The notes under the pieces: generated by a model
Told to the model about the DNA's origin: nothing
The model's database searches: none
The model's input: the letters and a program-made list of their open reading frames with translations, nothing else
Shown here: piece by piece, positions 32,901 through 44,289 of the stretch
Layout: each line of letters starts with the position of its first letter
Position numbering within the stretch: position 1 is the stretch's first letter
NCBI GenBank assembly: GCA_025403435.1
Contig: CM046339.1
Location: forward strand, 6,098,981 to 6,162,980
DNA: 64,000 nucleotides
Direction of reading: 5' to 3'
From: Artocarpus heterophyllus
Taxonomy: Eukaryota; Streptophyta; Magnoliopsida; Rosales; Moraceae
Translations under genes and position numbers: made by a program

Positions 32901-33349
32901 TTTGCCTTGGAATAGTTTTGGCAGTCAAAGACAAACTCCATTTTCTTCTCCCATTCTAGGTACGCTTCTGGATTGGATTTGCCTTGAAATGATGGTATCT
33001 TCATTTTTATGCCTCTCAAACTATCATTTTCCCTGTTCCTAACTCCTCTATCCCGTCCAAATCTTCGGTGACTACCCGCTGAATCTTCTCCTTCGTCAAA
33101 CTCTTCCCCATCAATCCTGTAGTAGTCATCAACCTCTCCTCTAACCGGAACCCTTTCCCACCTACGTGCATGAGGAACATGTTGCGGCTGTTCCACACTT
33201 GCGTTTTCTATCCGGTCTATCCTCTCATGAAGCTGTCCTAACTCTCCCCTCAACAATCGCCTCATCTCCTCCATCATCGCTTCCATAAGAAGTTTTGGAT
33301 CTGCTGCACCCAAGGTACCCTCAATAGTGTTCTTGCTGTTGTTTGACAT
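29757..33349 (-). pseudogene. A4 gag-pol (- strand), several deletions
   Basis: Read on the - strand from ATG at 33349: gag N-terminus and core to about 32790. A deletion then joins it to the protease-RT linker, so the gag end, zinc knuckle and protease are gone. RT with YFDD, RNase H (TDHESLKH) and the integrase finger are in one ORF (32121-30838); the integrase core is at 30738-30292. Further gaps lie near 30157 and 30235, and the C-terminus enters the LTR at 29964. TGA replaces Arg near 32170. The linker changes from A-type to B-type near 32440-32460, as in D-. Confidence 0.9.
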
Positions 33350-33888
33350 TTTTTTTTGGCAAAACAAAATAAGAAACAATGCAAAGGACCTTACCACACT
33401 CCCTTACCACAATGCAAATGGTTCACTCAATTTCACTCGTGTTTACACTCAATACTTTCGGCTTTTGTCCACTCTAATGCTCTTGCCTCTTTGCCTTTTT
33501 TCACTCATTAATTCTCACTCAGTTCCTATAAAAATAGTCAAATCAATATCAAAATTTCCTTGACAATTCACAAATAGATTAGATTTAAGACTATAACAGG
33601 AACAGATAAATTTGAGCAAAAATTTTTGGTCTGTGTAAGGAATTCAATTTCGGGTTCCTTAAACGATGAATAACAAGAATTTGAAAAAAAAAATTTAAGG
33701 AAAGTTTCCAGACTTTTTTTTTTTTTTTTTTTTTCGGATCCTCTTGTTTTTCCTCCTTTCCTTTTTTTTTCTTTTCTTTCTTTTCTTTTCGGTTCTTTTT
33801 TTTTAACCGACTTTGATAATGGAAATCAAAACTCATGAATAACTGAAACAAACATAAACTAAGAGAATGAATAAGCAAAACCTGATTA
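33350..33888 (-). other. 5' leader of A4
   Basis: Leader on the - strand with the family blocks and a purine tract (33710-33806 read as T/C on the + strand), including the GGATCC motif. Confidence 0.7.
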
Positions 33889-33910
33889 GAACCTCACTCT
33901 GATTACCAAA
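33889..33910 (-). promoter_or_regulatory. Primer binding site of A4
   Basis: On the - strand TTTGGTAATCAGAGTGAGGTTC, directly inside the LTR at 33911. Initiator-Met tRNA type with an extra A. Confidence 0.75.
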
Positions 33911-34625
33911 TGATACGAACACCGCCAAGAACTAACGCGACCCTAACCAAAATTGGTTTCCAAGATCAAAATTCCTAACCAGTTTTGGATGGAACCGCGA
34001 CCCAATGCCTCACAAGAAGCTCAAACCTTGGTATGCGAGGATACCGCAATCAGCTATGGATGGACTGATTGATAAGTCTATGAACGCCATGAAATTTTCT
34101 AATAAGTTTGAATAGTTCGTTTAGGAACCGAAGAGAATTAAACGTCAAATTGTGTGTTAAAACTTATTTCCCATTGAATGAAATTCGTTACAATATATAG
34201 GGGTTCCCCTATGCGAATTTTTAGCTCCTAATTGCCCATGGAATTTCAGGCAAATCAATTACCAAAACGTCTAATCTAAAGCAAATAAGGTAAGTTCCCT
34301 TAATGGCTTAATAACCTTACAATAATTGAAATAACACAAACGCATACTTGTAAAAGAAAAAAAGGAAACTAGACATTAAAAGGTAAATAGCTGATTCTTC
34401 TCGCCACTTGTCGCCTCAAAACGGGAAAGTAACTGAAATGGAAATTACTCGGTCCCTTCTACAGCTTGAATCACGCATTTGTTGGTCTGGATGTCACATG
34501 CAATTCCCTCAATGGGCCTCCATGCAATAACTTGAGCCCAAGTTGCTTGAATCAGCCCAATAGGCATTTCTTTAAACTTCTTCGCACGAGCTCTCGCAAC
34601 CGGACCAATGGGAGCTTGAATTGCA
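33911..34625 (-). mobile_element. Family A LTR shared by A4 and A5, start deleted
   Basis: It is the 5' LTR of A4 and the 3' LTR of A5. A deletion at about 34625 has removed the first ~65-80 bp of the LTR and the whole polypurine tract of A5, joining NPSQ in the integrase tail in frame to the LTR-borne tail (APIGPVARARAKK). Its lower-coordinate half is almost identical to that of the LTR at 39801. Confidence 0.85.
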
Positions 34626-37600
34626 GCTTGAGAGGGATTTGTCCTCAAATCGTCGCCTGCATCAAAAGGACTTAGATTAGAAACATTAAAGGTGGCACTT
34701 ACACCATACTCACCTGGCAAGTCTAGCTTTTACGCATTATCGTTGATCCATTCGAGAATTTGAAAAGGACCGTCCCCTCTAGGCAACAGCTTGGATTTCC
34801 TTTGTTCCGAAAACCGTTCCTTATGTAAGTGCAACCACACCCAATCGCCGGGCTCAAAGACGAGCTTGTGACGCCCTTTGTTTGCTTGTTTAGCATATTG
34901 TTTAGTTCTTCGCTCGATGTTAAGTCTTGCCTTCTCGTGTATCTACTTAACAAGGTCAGCTTTTCTTTTTCCATCTAAATTCACATGCTCAAACAAAGGT
35001 AATGGCATTAAATCCAAAGGAGTTAAAGGATTAAAACCATAAACAATTTCAAACGGTGAAAATTGAGTAGCAGAATGAACAGATCGATTATAAGCAAACT
35101 TAACATGTGGTAAACACTCCTCCCATGTTTTGATGTTCTTGTAATGACAGCCCGCAACAAAGTAGACAAGGTTCTATTCACAACTTCCGTTTGACCATCG
35201 GTTTGAGGGTGACAAGTAGTCGAAAACAATAGCTTAGTCCCTAACTTAGCCCACAAAGTCTTCCAAAAGTAGCTTAAAAACTTGGTGTCCCTATCAGAAA
35301 CAATTTTCCTAGGCATACCATGAAGTCTCACAATTTCCCTAAAGAACAAATCAGCAACATTGGAAGCATCATCTGTCTTGTGGCATGGAATAAAATGGGC
35401 CATCTTGGAAAACCTATCCACGACCACAAATATCGAGTCTCTTCCCCGTTTAGACCTAGGCAATGCTAACACAAAATCCATCGAAATATCAATCCAGGGT
35501 TCACTAGGTATTGGTAAAGGGGTGTACAAACCGTGGGGCTGCACTCTTGATTTAGCCTGCCTACAAGTTACACGTCTACCGCTAAGCCTCTCAACATCTC
35601 GTTTCATATGTGGCCAATAGAAGTGTTCCTGCAACATAGCCAAAGTCTTCATTACTCCAAAATGTCTCATCAATCCTCCCCCATGGGATTCTCTCACTAG
35701 CAAATCTCTTAATGAACAATTAGGCACACATAATTTATTCTCCCGAAACAAGTATCCCTCATGCCTAAAGTACTTACCACTAGCAAATCTCTCACAAGCT
35801 TGATACTCAGTGCTAAAGTCACGGTCATCAGCATATAACTCTTTAATGTGTTCAAAACCTAGTAGTTTAGCATTAAGAGTTGAGATTAAGACATACCTGC
35901 TAGAAAGTGCATCGACAACGACATTTTCCTTACCTTGCTTGTAGCGAATGACATACGGAAACGTCTCTATGAATTCCACCCAACGAGCATGCCTCTTGTT
36001 CAGCTTGTGTTGGCCCTTCAAGTGTTTCAGGGACTCATGATCGGTGTGAATCACAAACTCCTTAGGCCATAGGTAGTGCTGCCACGTCTCTAAGGCCCGA
36101 ACCATTGCATACATCTCTTTATCATAAGTTGGGTAATTAAGAGTTGCCCCATTCAGCTTCTCACTGAAATATGCTACTGGTCTCCCTTCCCGCATTAAAA
36201 CAGCATCGATTCCAACACCTGAAGCATCACATGTAATCTCAAAAGTTTTGGAAAAATTAGGTAAAGATAACAATGGAGCATTAGTCAACTTCTCCTTGAT
36301 TAACTGAAATGCCTTTTCTTGCTCTTCTCCCCATCTAAACCCAACGTTCTTCTTGATCACTTCAGTCAGTGGTGCGGCTATAGTACTGAAATCTTTCACA
36401 AACCGCCGGTAAAAACTAGCAAGTCCATGAAAACTCTGTACCTTTCCCACACTAGTTGGACTCGGCCACTCCTGGATGGCTCAGACATTTTCTTCATCAA
36501 CCTGCATACCTTGAGCACTACCAACAAAACCAAGAAACACAAGCTTATCTGTGCAAAAGGTACACTTCTTGAGGTTTAACGCATACAACTCTTCCTTCCA
36601 TAAAACATCTAAAACAAGTTTCAAATGTTCAATATGATCATCCAAATTGCTGCTATAGATAAGGATATCATCAAAATAAACAACAACAAATTTCCCAATA
36701 AAAGCTCCCAAAACATGGTTCATTAAACGCATAAATGTGCTAGGCGCATTGGTCAAACCGAAAGGCTTTACCAACCACTCATACAAGCCTTGTTTTGTTT
36801 TGAAAGCCGTCTTCCACTCGTCTCCCTCTTTCATGCGAATTTGATGATATCCACTCTTCAGATCAATTTTAGAAAACACACAAGCACCATGCAATTCATC
36901 TAACATGTCATCCAAGCGAGGTATGGGATGTCGATACTTTACCGTGATGTTGTTGATGGCTCAACAATCAACACACATCCTCCAAGTCCCATCTTTCCTA
37001 GGCACAAGTAAAACTGGTACGGCGCACAGGCTTATGCTTTCTCTCAGGTGTCCTTTTTCATGAACTCACTGACCTGCCTTTGAAGCTCTTTTGTCTCCTC
37101 GGGGTTCCTTCTATAAGCTGGTCGGTTTGGAATGGAACGCCAGGTACAAAATCAATCTGATGTTCTATTCCCCGTATTGGTGGCAAACCATCAGGCACCT
37201 CATCTGGAAATACATCCTCAAACTCCTGCAACAGAGAAACAACAAAACTAGGCAATACAGGGTCAAGTTCGTTAGTGTTTAAAAGCGCCTCTTTGTGCAA
37301 AAGTACAATCATTGGCTGATTTGAAAACAAGGCCCTTTTAATTTCACTGCCTTTCGCATAGAAGTTTTTTTTTCTCTCTGCTTTTCTCTCATTGGCTGAT
37401 TGTAAATTCTTTTCAGCCCTCTCAATTTTCTCTCCCTTGCTCTCTTTGCTCTCCTTTTTCTCGGCCATCTCTTCCTTTTTTCTCTCACTGGCCGAAATCT
37501 CTCTCTGCACTCCCACTCTTGATTTTTCTCCGTTCTTCATTTTTTTATCACTTTCTCTCTGTAAGCTCACTTGGTCTTCATAGACCTGTTTTGGTGTTAA

Positions 37601-39222
37601 CGGAACAAGAGTGATCATTTTTTGATTGTGAACAAATGAGTACTTGTTGGTGAAACCATCATGTTTAACTCACCGATCAAATTGCCCTGGTCTGCCTAAT
37701 AACAAGTGCCCAGCTTGCATCGGAACCACATCGCACAAAACTTCATCATCATATCTTCCAATGCGAAAAGAAACTAACACTTGCTTATGCACCTTTACCT
37801 CTCCCGTATCATTTAACCATTGCAATTTATATGGCCGAGGATGCTTAATTGTTGGCAGCCCTAACTTCTCTACCATGGTTGTGCTAGCAACATTAGTACA
37901 ACTCCCACCATCAATAATCACACTACATACCTTGTTTGGGACGTGGCACCTAGTGTGGAAGATGTTTTCCCGTTGCACCTCTTCATCTTCTTCTTTGGCT
38001 TGCACACTTAAAGCTCTCCTTGTGACCAACAATTCTCCTTGGACAACGCACTCCTCATCATCGGCATCCTCTAATGAAGGCATAGAATCATTGTTCTAAT
38101 CCTCGTCGGTTTCAATCTCTCCATTGTCCCATATCACCATAGCTCGTTTGTTCAGACATTGGCTTGCTATGTGACCCCTGCCTTGACATTTAAAACTTTT
38201 AATATCATGATTCTGACTAGTGGAAGAATCGGGTTTACCTTGATTCCCATGGCTGGCCACCTCTTGTTTTTGCTCGATCTTTGGCTTGGTGTTTGATTGC
38301 TTCTCATCCCTCTTCCATTGGTTCATTTTCCAAGCGAATGTACTTGGGTTTTGGATAGGACGTGTGTTACTGCCCCTCCTCATAAGTTGATTCTCAATTT
38401 TAATAGCCATGTGCACCATGTCCTCCAACTCCACATAATGTTGTAACTCAACGGCATTGTGAATATCTCGGTTCAAGCCTGCCAAAAACCTTGCCATTGT
38501 AGCCTCCCGATCGTCCTCTATATTTGCCCAGATCATCATAACCTCCATCTCCTTATAGTACTCCTCTACACTCGGTTGCCTTGCTTAAGATTTTGTAGTT
38601 TGTTGTACAACTCCCGGTAGTAGTAAGTTGGTTCAAATCGCTTCCTCATCACGGCCTTCATCTCTTCCCATGACTCAATAGGTCGCTCTCTATTTCATCT
38701 ACTGTTTATAACAAGCTGATCCCACCAAGTAATAGCATAATTAGAAAATTCATTTACAGCCGGTTTTACCTTCTTCGCCTCAGAATAGTTTTGGCAGTCA
38801 AAGACGAACTCCATTTTCTTCTCCCATTCTAGGTACGCTTCTGGATTGGATTTGCCTTGAAATGATGGTATCTTCATTTTTATGCCTCTCAAACTATCAT
38901 TTTCCCGGTTCCTAACTTCTCTATCCCGTCCAAATCTCCGATGACTACCTGCTGAATCTTCTCCTTCATCAAACTCTTCCCCATCAAACCCGTAGTAGTC
39001 ATCAACCTCTCCTCTAACCGGAACCCTTTCTCGCCTATGCGTATGAGGAACATGTTGTGGCTGTTCAACACATGCGTTTGCTATCCGGTCTATCCTCTCA
39101 TGAAGCTATCCTAACTCCCCCCTCAACAATTGCCTCATCTCCCCTATCATCACTTCCATAATAAGTTTTGGATCTGCTGCACCCGAGCTACCCTCAATAG
39201 TGTTCTTGCTGTTGTTTAACAT
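34626..39222 (-). pseudogene. A5 gag-pol (- strand), near full length but mutated
   Basis: From ATG at 39222 (MLNNSKN) on the - strand: gag pieces (39071-38096) with a zinc knuckle in which the second Cys is Ser (SFKCQGRGH), protease DGGSCTN (ORF 38083-37670), linker (37618-37058), RT (36915-36481, YFDD kept), and RNase H plus integrase (36450-35023). Lesions: stop near 38890, a frameshift near 38580, a stop near 38093, a frameshift in the linker near 37125 (one base lost), TGA near 36963, TGA near 36480, and a frameshift near 35140. The linker is A-type and the RT B-type, as in A2. Not functional. Confidence 0.9.
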
Positions 39223-39778
39223 TTGTTTTTTGCAAAACAAAGTAAGAAACAATGCAAAGGACCTTACCACACTCCCTTGCATGTTTCACTTTTACACTCA
39301 ATACTTTCGGCTTTTGTCCACTCTAATTCTCTTGCCTCTTTGCCTTTTTCCACTCGCTAATTCTCACTCAGTTCCTATAAAACTAGTCAAATCAATATCA
39401 AAATTTCCTTGACAATTCACAAATAGATTACCAAGGAGGCTTAGATTAGAAACAAGAATATAACAGGAACAGATAATTTAGGCTTTCGAAAATCACACCC
39501 AACAGCAACGAAATTTGAGCAAAAATTTTTAGTCTTTGTAGGGAATTCAATTTTGGGTTCCAAAATGATGAATAACAAGAATCTAAAAGAAAAAATTTAA
39601 GGAAGGTTCCCATACTTTTTTTTTTGGATCCTCTTATTTTTCTTCTTTCCCTTTTTTTTTTCTTTCTTTTCTTTTCGGATCTTTCTTTTTTTTAAACCTG
39701 ATTTTGATAATGGAAATCAAGACTCACGAATAATTGAAACAAACATAAACTAAGGAAACTGATAACCAAAACCTAATT
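39223..39778 (-). other. 5' leader of A5
   Basis: Leader on the - strand: the GGTCCTTTGC block, a shortened AGTGAAAC block, then a purine tract at about 39615-39692 (T/C on the + strand) with the GGATCC motif. Confidence 0.7.
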
Positions 39779-39800
39779 AGAACCTCGCTCTGATACCAAA
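39779..39800 (-). promoter_or_regulatory. Primer binding site of A5, canonical
   Basis: On the - strand TTTGGTATCAGAGCGAGGTTCT, the cleanest match to initiator-Met tRNA among the family A copies. Confidence 0.82.
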
Positions 39801-40579
39801 TGATACGAACCCCACCAAGAACTGACGCAACCCTAACCAAAATTGGTTTCCAAGATCAAAATTCCTAACCAGTTTTGGATGGAACCGCGACCCAATGCCT
39901 CACAAGAAGCTCAAACCTTGGTATGCGAGGATACCGCAATCAGCTATGGATGGACTGATTGATAAGTCTATGAACGCCATGAAATTTTCTAATAAGTTTG
40001 AATAGTTCGTTTAGGAACCGAAGAGAATTAAACGTCAAATTGTGTGTTAAAACTTATTTCCCATTGAATGAAATTCGTTACAATATATAGGGGTTCCCCT
40101 ATGCGAATTTTTAGCTCCTAATTGCCCATGGAATTTCGGGCAAATCAATTACCAAAAAAAAAATGTCTAATCTAAAGCAAATAAGGTAAGTTCCCTTAAT
40201 GGCTTAAAGCCTTACAAAAATAGGAAATAAAAGAAACACATGTTTTCTAAAAAGAAAAAGGAAACTAGATAATAAAATGGTAAATAGCTGATTCTTCTCG
40301 CCACTTGTCGTCTCAAAATGGGAAAGTAAGTAAAATGGAAAGTAGCTTGATTATTCGCAGCCATATGGTGCTAATCACTTGTTGGTTTGGATGTCACATG
40401 CAATTCTCCCAATGGGCCTCCATGCAATAGCTTGAGCCCAAGTTGCTTGAATCAACCCAATAAGCGTTTCTTTGAACTTCTTCGCACGAGCTCTCGTAAC
40501 TGAATGAATGGGAACTTGAATTGAATCTGAATATGTCTCATCCCACGTGCTCTTGCTTGTGCTTATGATGCCCTCATCA
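39801..40579 (-). mobile_element. Family A 5' LTR of A5, mosaic
   Basis: Ends TGATGAGGGCATC (- strand start, 40579) and GGTTCGTATCA (39801). The half at 39801-40158 matches the LTR at 33911 with about five differences. The half at about 40160-40579 has the insertion block otherwise seen only at 9377-10192. A 55-bp stretch present in that relative is missing here between CAACAA repeats, which removes the C-terminal stop region. The flank at 40580 (CCTTA) has no partner. Confidence 0.85.
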
Positions 40580-41352
40580 CCTTACAAGTTGCAATGGTTG
40601 AATAATAGTGGTGAAGTGAAGGTAACTAAACAGCCATTAATTTCATTTTGCATTGGAAGATATGAAGACGTAGTTTTGTGCGATGTAGTCCCAATGCAAG
40701 CAGGTCACTTGTTACTAGGTCGACCATGGCAATTTGATCGTCTAGTCAAACATGATGGCTACACCAATAAATATTCTCTTGTGCACAACCAGAGACCATT
40801 CACCCTTGTACCAATGACACCTAAACAGGTTCATGAAGATCAAGTGTGGTTACAAAAGGAGAGTGAACAAAAAGGAGAGAATGAGAAAAAGAGAGAGAAA
40901 GGGAGTGAAAAAATGAGTCTTGGAGTGCAGAGAGAGAGTTCGGCCAGAGAGGGAAAAAAGATAGAGGGGCAGAGAAAAAGGAGAGAAAAGGAGAGAACAT
41001 TGAGAGAGCCAATACAAAAGAAGATTCGGCCAATGAGGTAAAAATAGAGAGAAAAACAAACTTTTATGCAAGAGAGAGTGATGTGAGAAGAGCTTTGTTT
41101 TCTAATCAACCGATGATTTTACTCATGTGCGAGGAGACATTATTAAACACTAACGATCTTAATTCCACCTTGTATTTTCTGTTGTTTCTCTTTTATAGGA
41201 ATATGAGGATATCTTTCCCGAGGAAATACAGCAAGGTTTACCTCTAATCTATAGGATTGAACATCAAATCGACTTCATACCTGGAGCTACAATTCCAAAC
41301 CGACTAGCCTATAGGAGTAATCCTAAGGAGACAAAGGAACTCCAACGGCAGG
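40580..41352 (+). pseudogene. B1 protease and linker, part 1
   Basis: Family B sequence starting inside protease (LQWLNNSGEVKV, then [25 protein letters not shown]), followed by the Lys/Glu-rich linker and the beginning of the RT region. The frame stops at TAA near 41039-41041 and the linker has a stop near 41199. The gag half is absent: family A LTR sequence abuts at 40579. At 41352 element B2 is inserted after CGGCAGG, and B1 resumes at 47813. Confidence 0.9.
41348..41352 (+). repeat. Target-site duplication of B2 (left), GCAGG
   Basis: Repeated at 47813-47817. Confidence 0.95.
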
Positions 41353-42150
41353 TGATGGAGACTTAGGGAGCTCAAATGCATGGAAGGTGGTTGACCCAAT
41401 ACAAATTCCTATTGGACCAGTCACAAGAGCCCGAGCTAAGAAATTCAAGGAAGCACTAAATGGGCTGATTCATGAAATCTGGAATCAAGAAAATTTGTGC
41501 AAACCCATTGACCCAGGCCCACGCCAACCACAACGGTGCATCAATTTGATCCAAGTTCTAGAAGAATCTGGATGAGTCAAGCCTGATTGAAATCAGCTCA
41601 AATTTTGCAAGATCAAGTCAATGGAAGACTTTCGGAAACCTTCTCATTTTGGCACACGCGGCTAATCATTTATGCAAATTGTTGACGAGGATTAATTGCA
41701 CTTTCCGTTTATTGTTGGGCGTGTAAATGGCTGAAAATCAGCCATTAAAGACTTTCCTTTCTTCTGGTTTTTATTTTAGGCTTAGTAATTATGTTTGAAT
41801 TTGTCAACTTTTCTTTTTTTGGGCAACACTTTGTAATTTTGGCCTATAAATAGGCGTTCCCAAGGTTAATGGGGGGACATGAATGAATGAATGTTTATTT
41901 TTCTGAGAGAGAAAATTCTTTCTTTGGTTCTTTGACGAACTACACGAACTCATCGGATCAATCCGGGCGTTCAAACCTGACTTATCAATCAAGCTTCCAT
42001 CCTTGATTGTGGCGTCTTCGATATACCAAGGTTCTTGCTTCGATATAAGCAACGGGTCGCGGTGACTTCCATCCAAATCTGAGTAGAAACGGTCTTGGTT
42101 CCTTCTTATTGATAACGGGTTTCGTCAGTATATTGGCGAGGTTCTTATCA
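41353..42150 (+). mobile_element. B2 5' LTR (798 bp)
   Basis: TGATGGAGACTTAGG to GAGGTTCTTATCA. The open frame at 41387-41575 is the tail of the polyprotein ([18 protein letters not shown]). TATA box at 41844-41852. Apart from this tail and the U5 CTTATCAATCA-like motif, it has little similarity to the family A LTR. Confidence 0.95.
41844..41852 (+). promoter_or_regulatory. TATA box in family B LTR
   Basis: CTATAAATA within TTTTGGCCTATAAATAGGCG; repeated in the 3' LTR near 47507. Confidence 0.65.
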
Positions 42151-42173
42151 TTTGGTATCAGAGCCTCGGTTCT
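42151..42173 (+). promoter_or_regulatory. Primer binding site of B2
   Basis: TTTGGTATCAGAGCCTCGGTTCT directly after the LTR. It matches the initiator-Met tRNA 3' end. Confidence 0.83.
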
Positions 42174-42805
42174 AGCCTCAGGTTTGTCTATCCTTATTTG
42201 TTTTTGAAATTCTAATTTATTACTTAGGTTCTATTCCATTCAAAAAAAAAAAAAAGTTGGTTAGTTTGGTTTTGGGTAACTAGTATATTGGGTTTCAAGT
42301 TTAGGTGGTAGTTTCCTATTTTGTGTTTCTTGGTTTATTATTCTTGTTCTCACCGAATTTCACAAGAAGAAAAGAAAAGAAAAGAAAAGAAAAGAAAAAT
42401 CAAGAGGATCCAAAAAAAAAAAAAAAATTTGAGTGTCCAGGTGTCCAAATTTTTTTGTCTCCTTTCCATTGTTTGAGTGTCCAGGTGTCCAAATTTGATC
42501 TCACCTCATAGTAAAAAAAAAAAAAAAATTTGCTTCATTTTGAACTGGGTATCAAAACGTGTTGCTGAATTTGTTGCCGGATAGATTTTATTGTTGTTTG
42601 TGTAATTCTGAAAGAACTGAAAGAGAAAATAAGTGAGTTAAAAAAAAAAAGGCAAGAGTGGTGAGAACATTCGAGGGTAAAAGCCAATCATTCGAGTGAA
42701 ACACGAGTGAACGGAGTGACCAAGTGATAGAGTGAAACACGTGAGGGAGAGAAGTAATGTCCTTTATTATCTAACGTTGTTTTGCAGGTATAAAAAAAAA
42801 TAAAA
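42174..42805 (+). other. 5' leader of B2
   Basis: It holds an AAAAG repeat tract (42361-42400) ending CAAGAGGATCC, two copies of GAGTGTCCAGGTGTCCAAAT (42432-42452 and 42475-42495), the AGTGAAACACGTGAGGGAGAG block, and TTGTTTTGCAG at 42777-42787 just before gag, which looks like a 3' splice site. Confidence 0.7.
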
Positions 42806-44251
42806 ATGAATCCGTATCAAGAAAGAGAAGCTGAAGATGATCTTCCACAACAAAATGTTCCCAATCTTCAGTTGCAAGCTTTAATGAGGCAAATGGAACG
42901 GTTGTTGACGCGAGCTCTAGAGCCCATTCATGAGAGATTAGATGAGGTTGATGCCAGAACACGCAATAGGCAGCCACAAAACATGCAAAATAGGCGGAGG
43001 GATGGATGTGATCTTTCGGAGGAAGATGAATTAGAAGAGTTGGAGGAACCATCGATAAATAGGGGCAGATTTAGGCGTGGAAATGGGAATAGAGAAGCTA
43101 GGAACCGGGAAGACAATAATATGGGAGGTATTAAAATGAAGATTCCGCCATTCCAAGGGAAAAATGACCCCGGAGCATACCTAGAGTGGGAGAAGAAAGT
43201 GGAGCTAGTGTTTGATTGCCATAACTATTCAGAGTTAAAAAAAGTTAAGCTTGCTGCAATTGAGTTCTCTGATTATGCGGTTGTATGGTGGGATCAGTTG
43301 GTAATGAATAGGCGACGGAACCGAGAACACCCGATTGAGACATGGGAGGAGATGAAAACAGTGATGAGAAAGCGATTTGTACCCAGCCATTACTATCGGG
43401 ATTTGTACAAAAAGTTGCAAGGACTTAGACAAGGAAACAGGAGTGTGGAGGAATATTATCAAGAGATGGAAATAGCCATGATACAAGCCAATGTTGAAGA
43501 AGATCGAGAAGCAACCATGGCAAGATTTTTGCAAGGGCTAAATCTGGATATTCAAGATAGGGTGGAGATGCAACACTATGTAGAGTTAGAAGACATGTTG
43601 CACATGGCCATCACAGTAGAGCAGCAGCTCAAGAGGAGGGGTAGCTCACGTAAAAATGTTAGTTCGGCACCTTCTTCATGGAAGCCGAATTATGAGAAGA
43701 GAGAAGAGAAATCGGTTGCTAGGCCAAAGTTTGAGCCAAAACCAGCCACGGCTAGCCCTTCAAACCAAGGTAAATATGATTCATCCACTTCTCGAAACCG
43801 TGATATTAAATGTTTCAAATGCCAAGGCAGGGGTCACATCTCAAGCCAATGTCCGAACAAAAGGGTGATGGTGTTACGGGACGACGGAGAGGTTGTTACA
43901 GATGACGAATCGGACAAGGACTCCATGCCACCATTGGAGGATGTGGATGAGGAGGAGTGTGCTGTCCAAGGTGAATTGTTGGTCACTCGACGAGCCCTTA
44001 GTGTGCAAGCCAAAGAGGAAGAAGAAGAGCAACGTGAGAACATTTTTCATACTAGGTGCCACGTGCAGAACAAGGTATGTAGTGTGATAATAGATGGAGG
44101 GAGTTGTACGAATGTTGCTAGCACTACTATGGTTGACAAATTAGGGTTGCCAATGACCAAACATCCTCGACCTTACATGTTGCAATGGTTGAATAATAGT
44201 GGTGAAGTGAAGGTAACTAAACAGGCATTAATTTCATTCCGCATTGAATAA
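42806..44251 (+). pseudogene. B2 gag and truncated protease
   Basis: ATG at 42806 (MNPYQEREAEDD). Residues: helical N-terminus, acidic stretch (EEDELEELEE), gag core ([25 protein letters not shown]), zinc knuckle [14 protein letters not shown] at about 338-351, and protease active site DGGSCTN near 430. The ORF then ends at TAA 44249-44251, because about 400 bp (protease end and linker, compare 40650-41043) is deleted at about 44246. Gag itself looks intact at 481 residues with the protease stub and could still make particles. Frame to RT is lost. Confidence 0.92.
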
Positions 44252-44289
44252 TAGAGAGAAAAACAAACTTTTATGCAAGAGAGAGTGAT

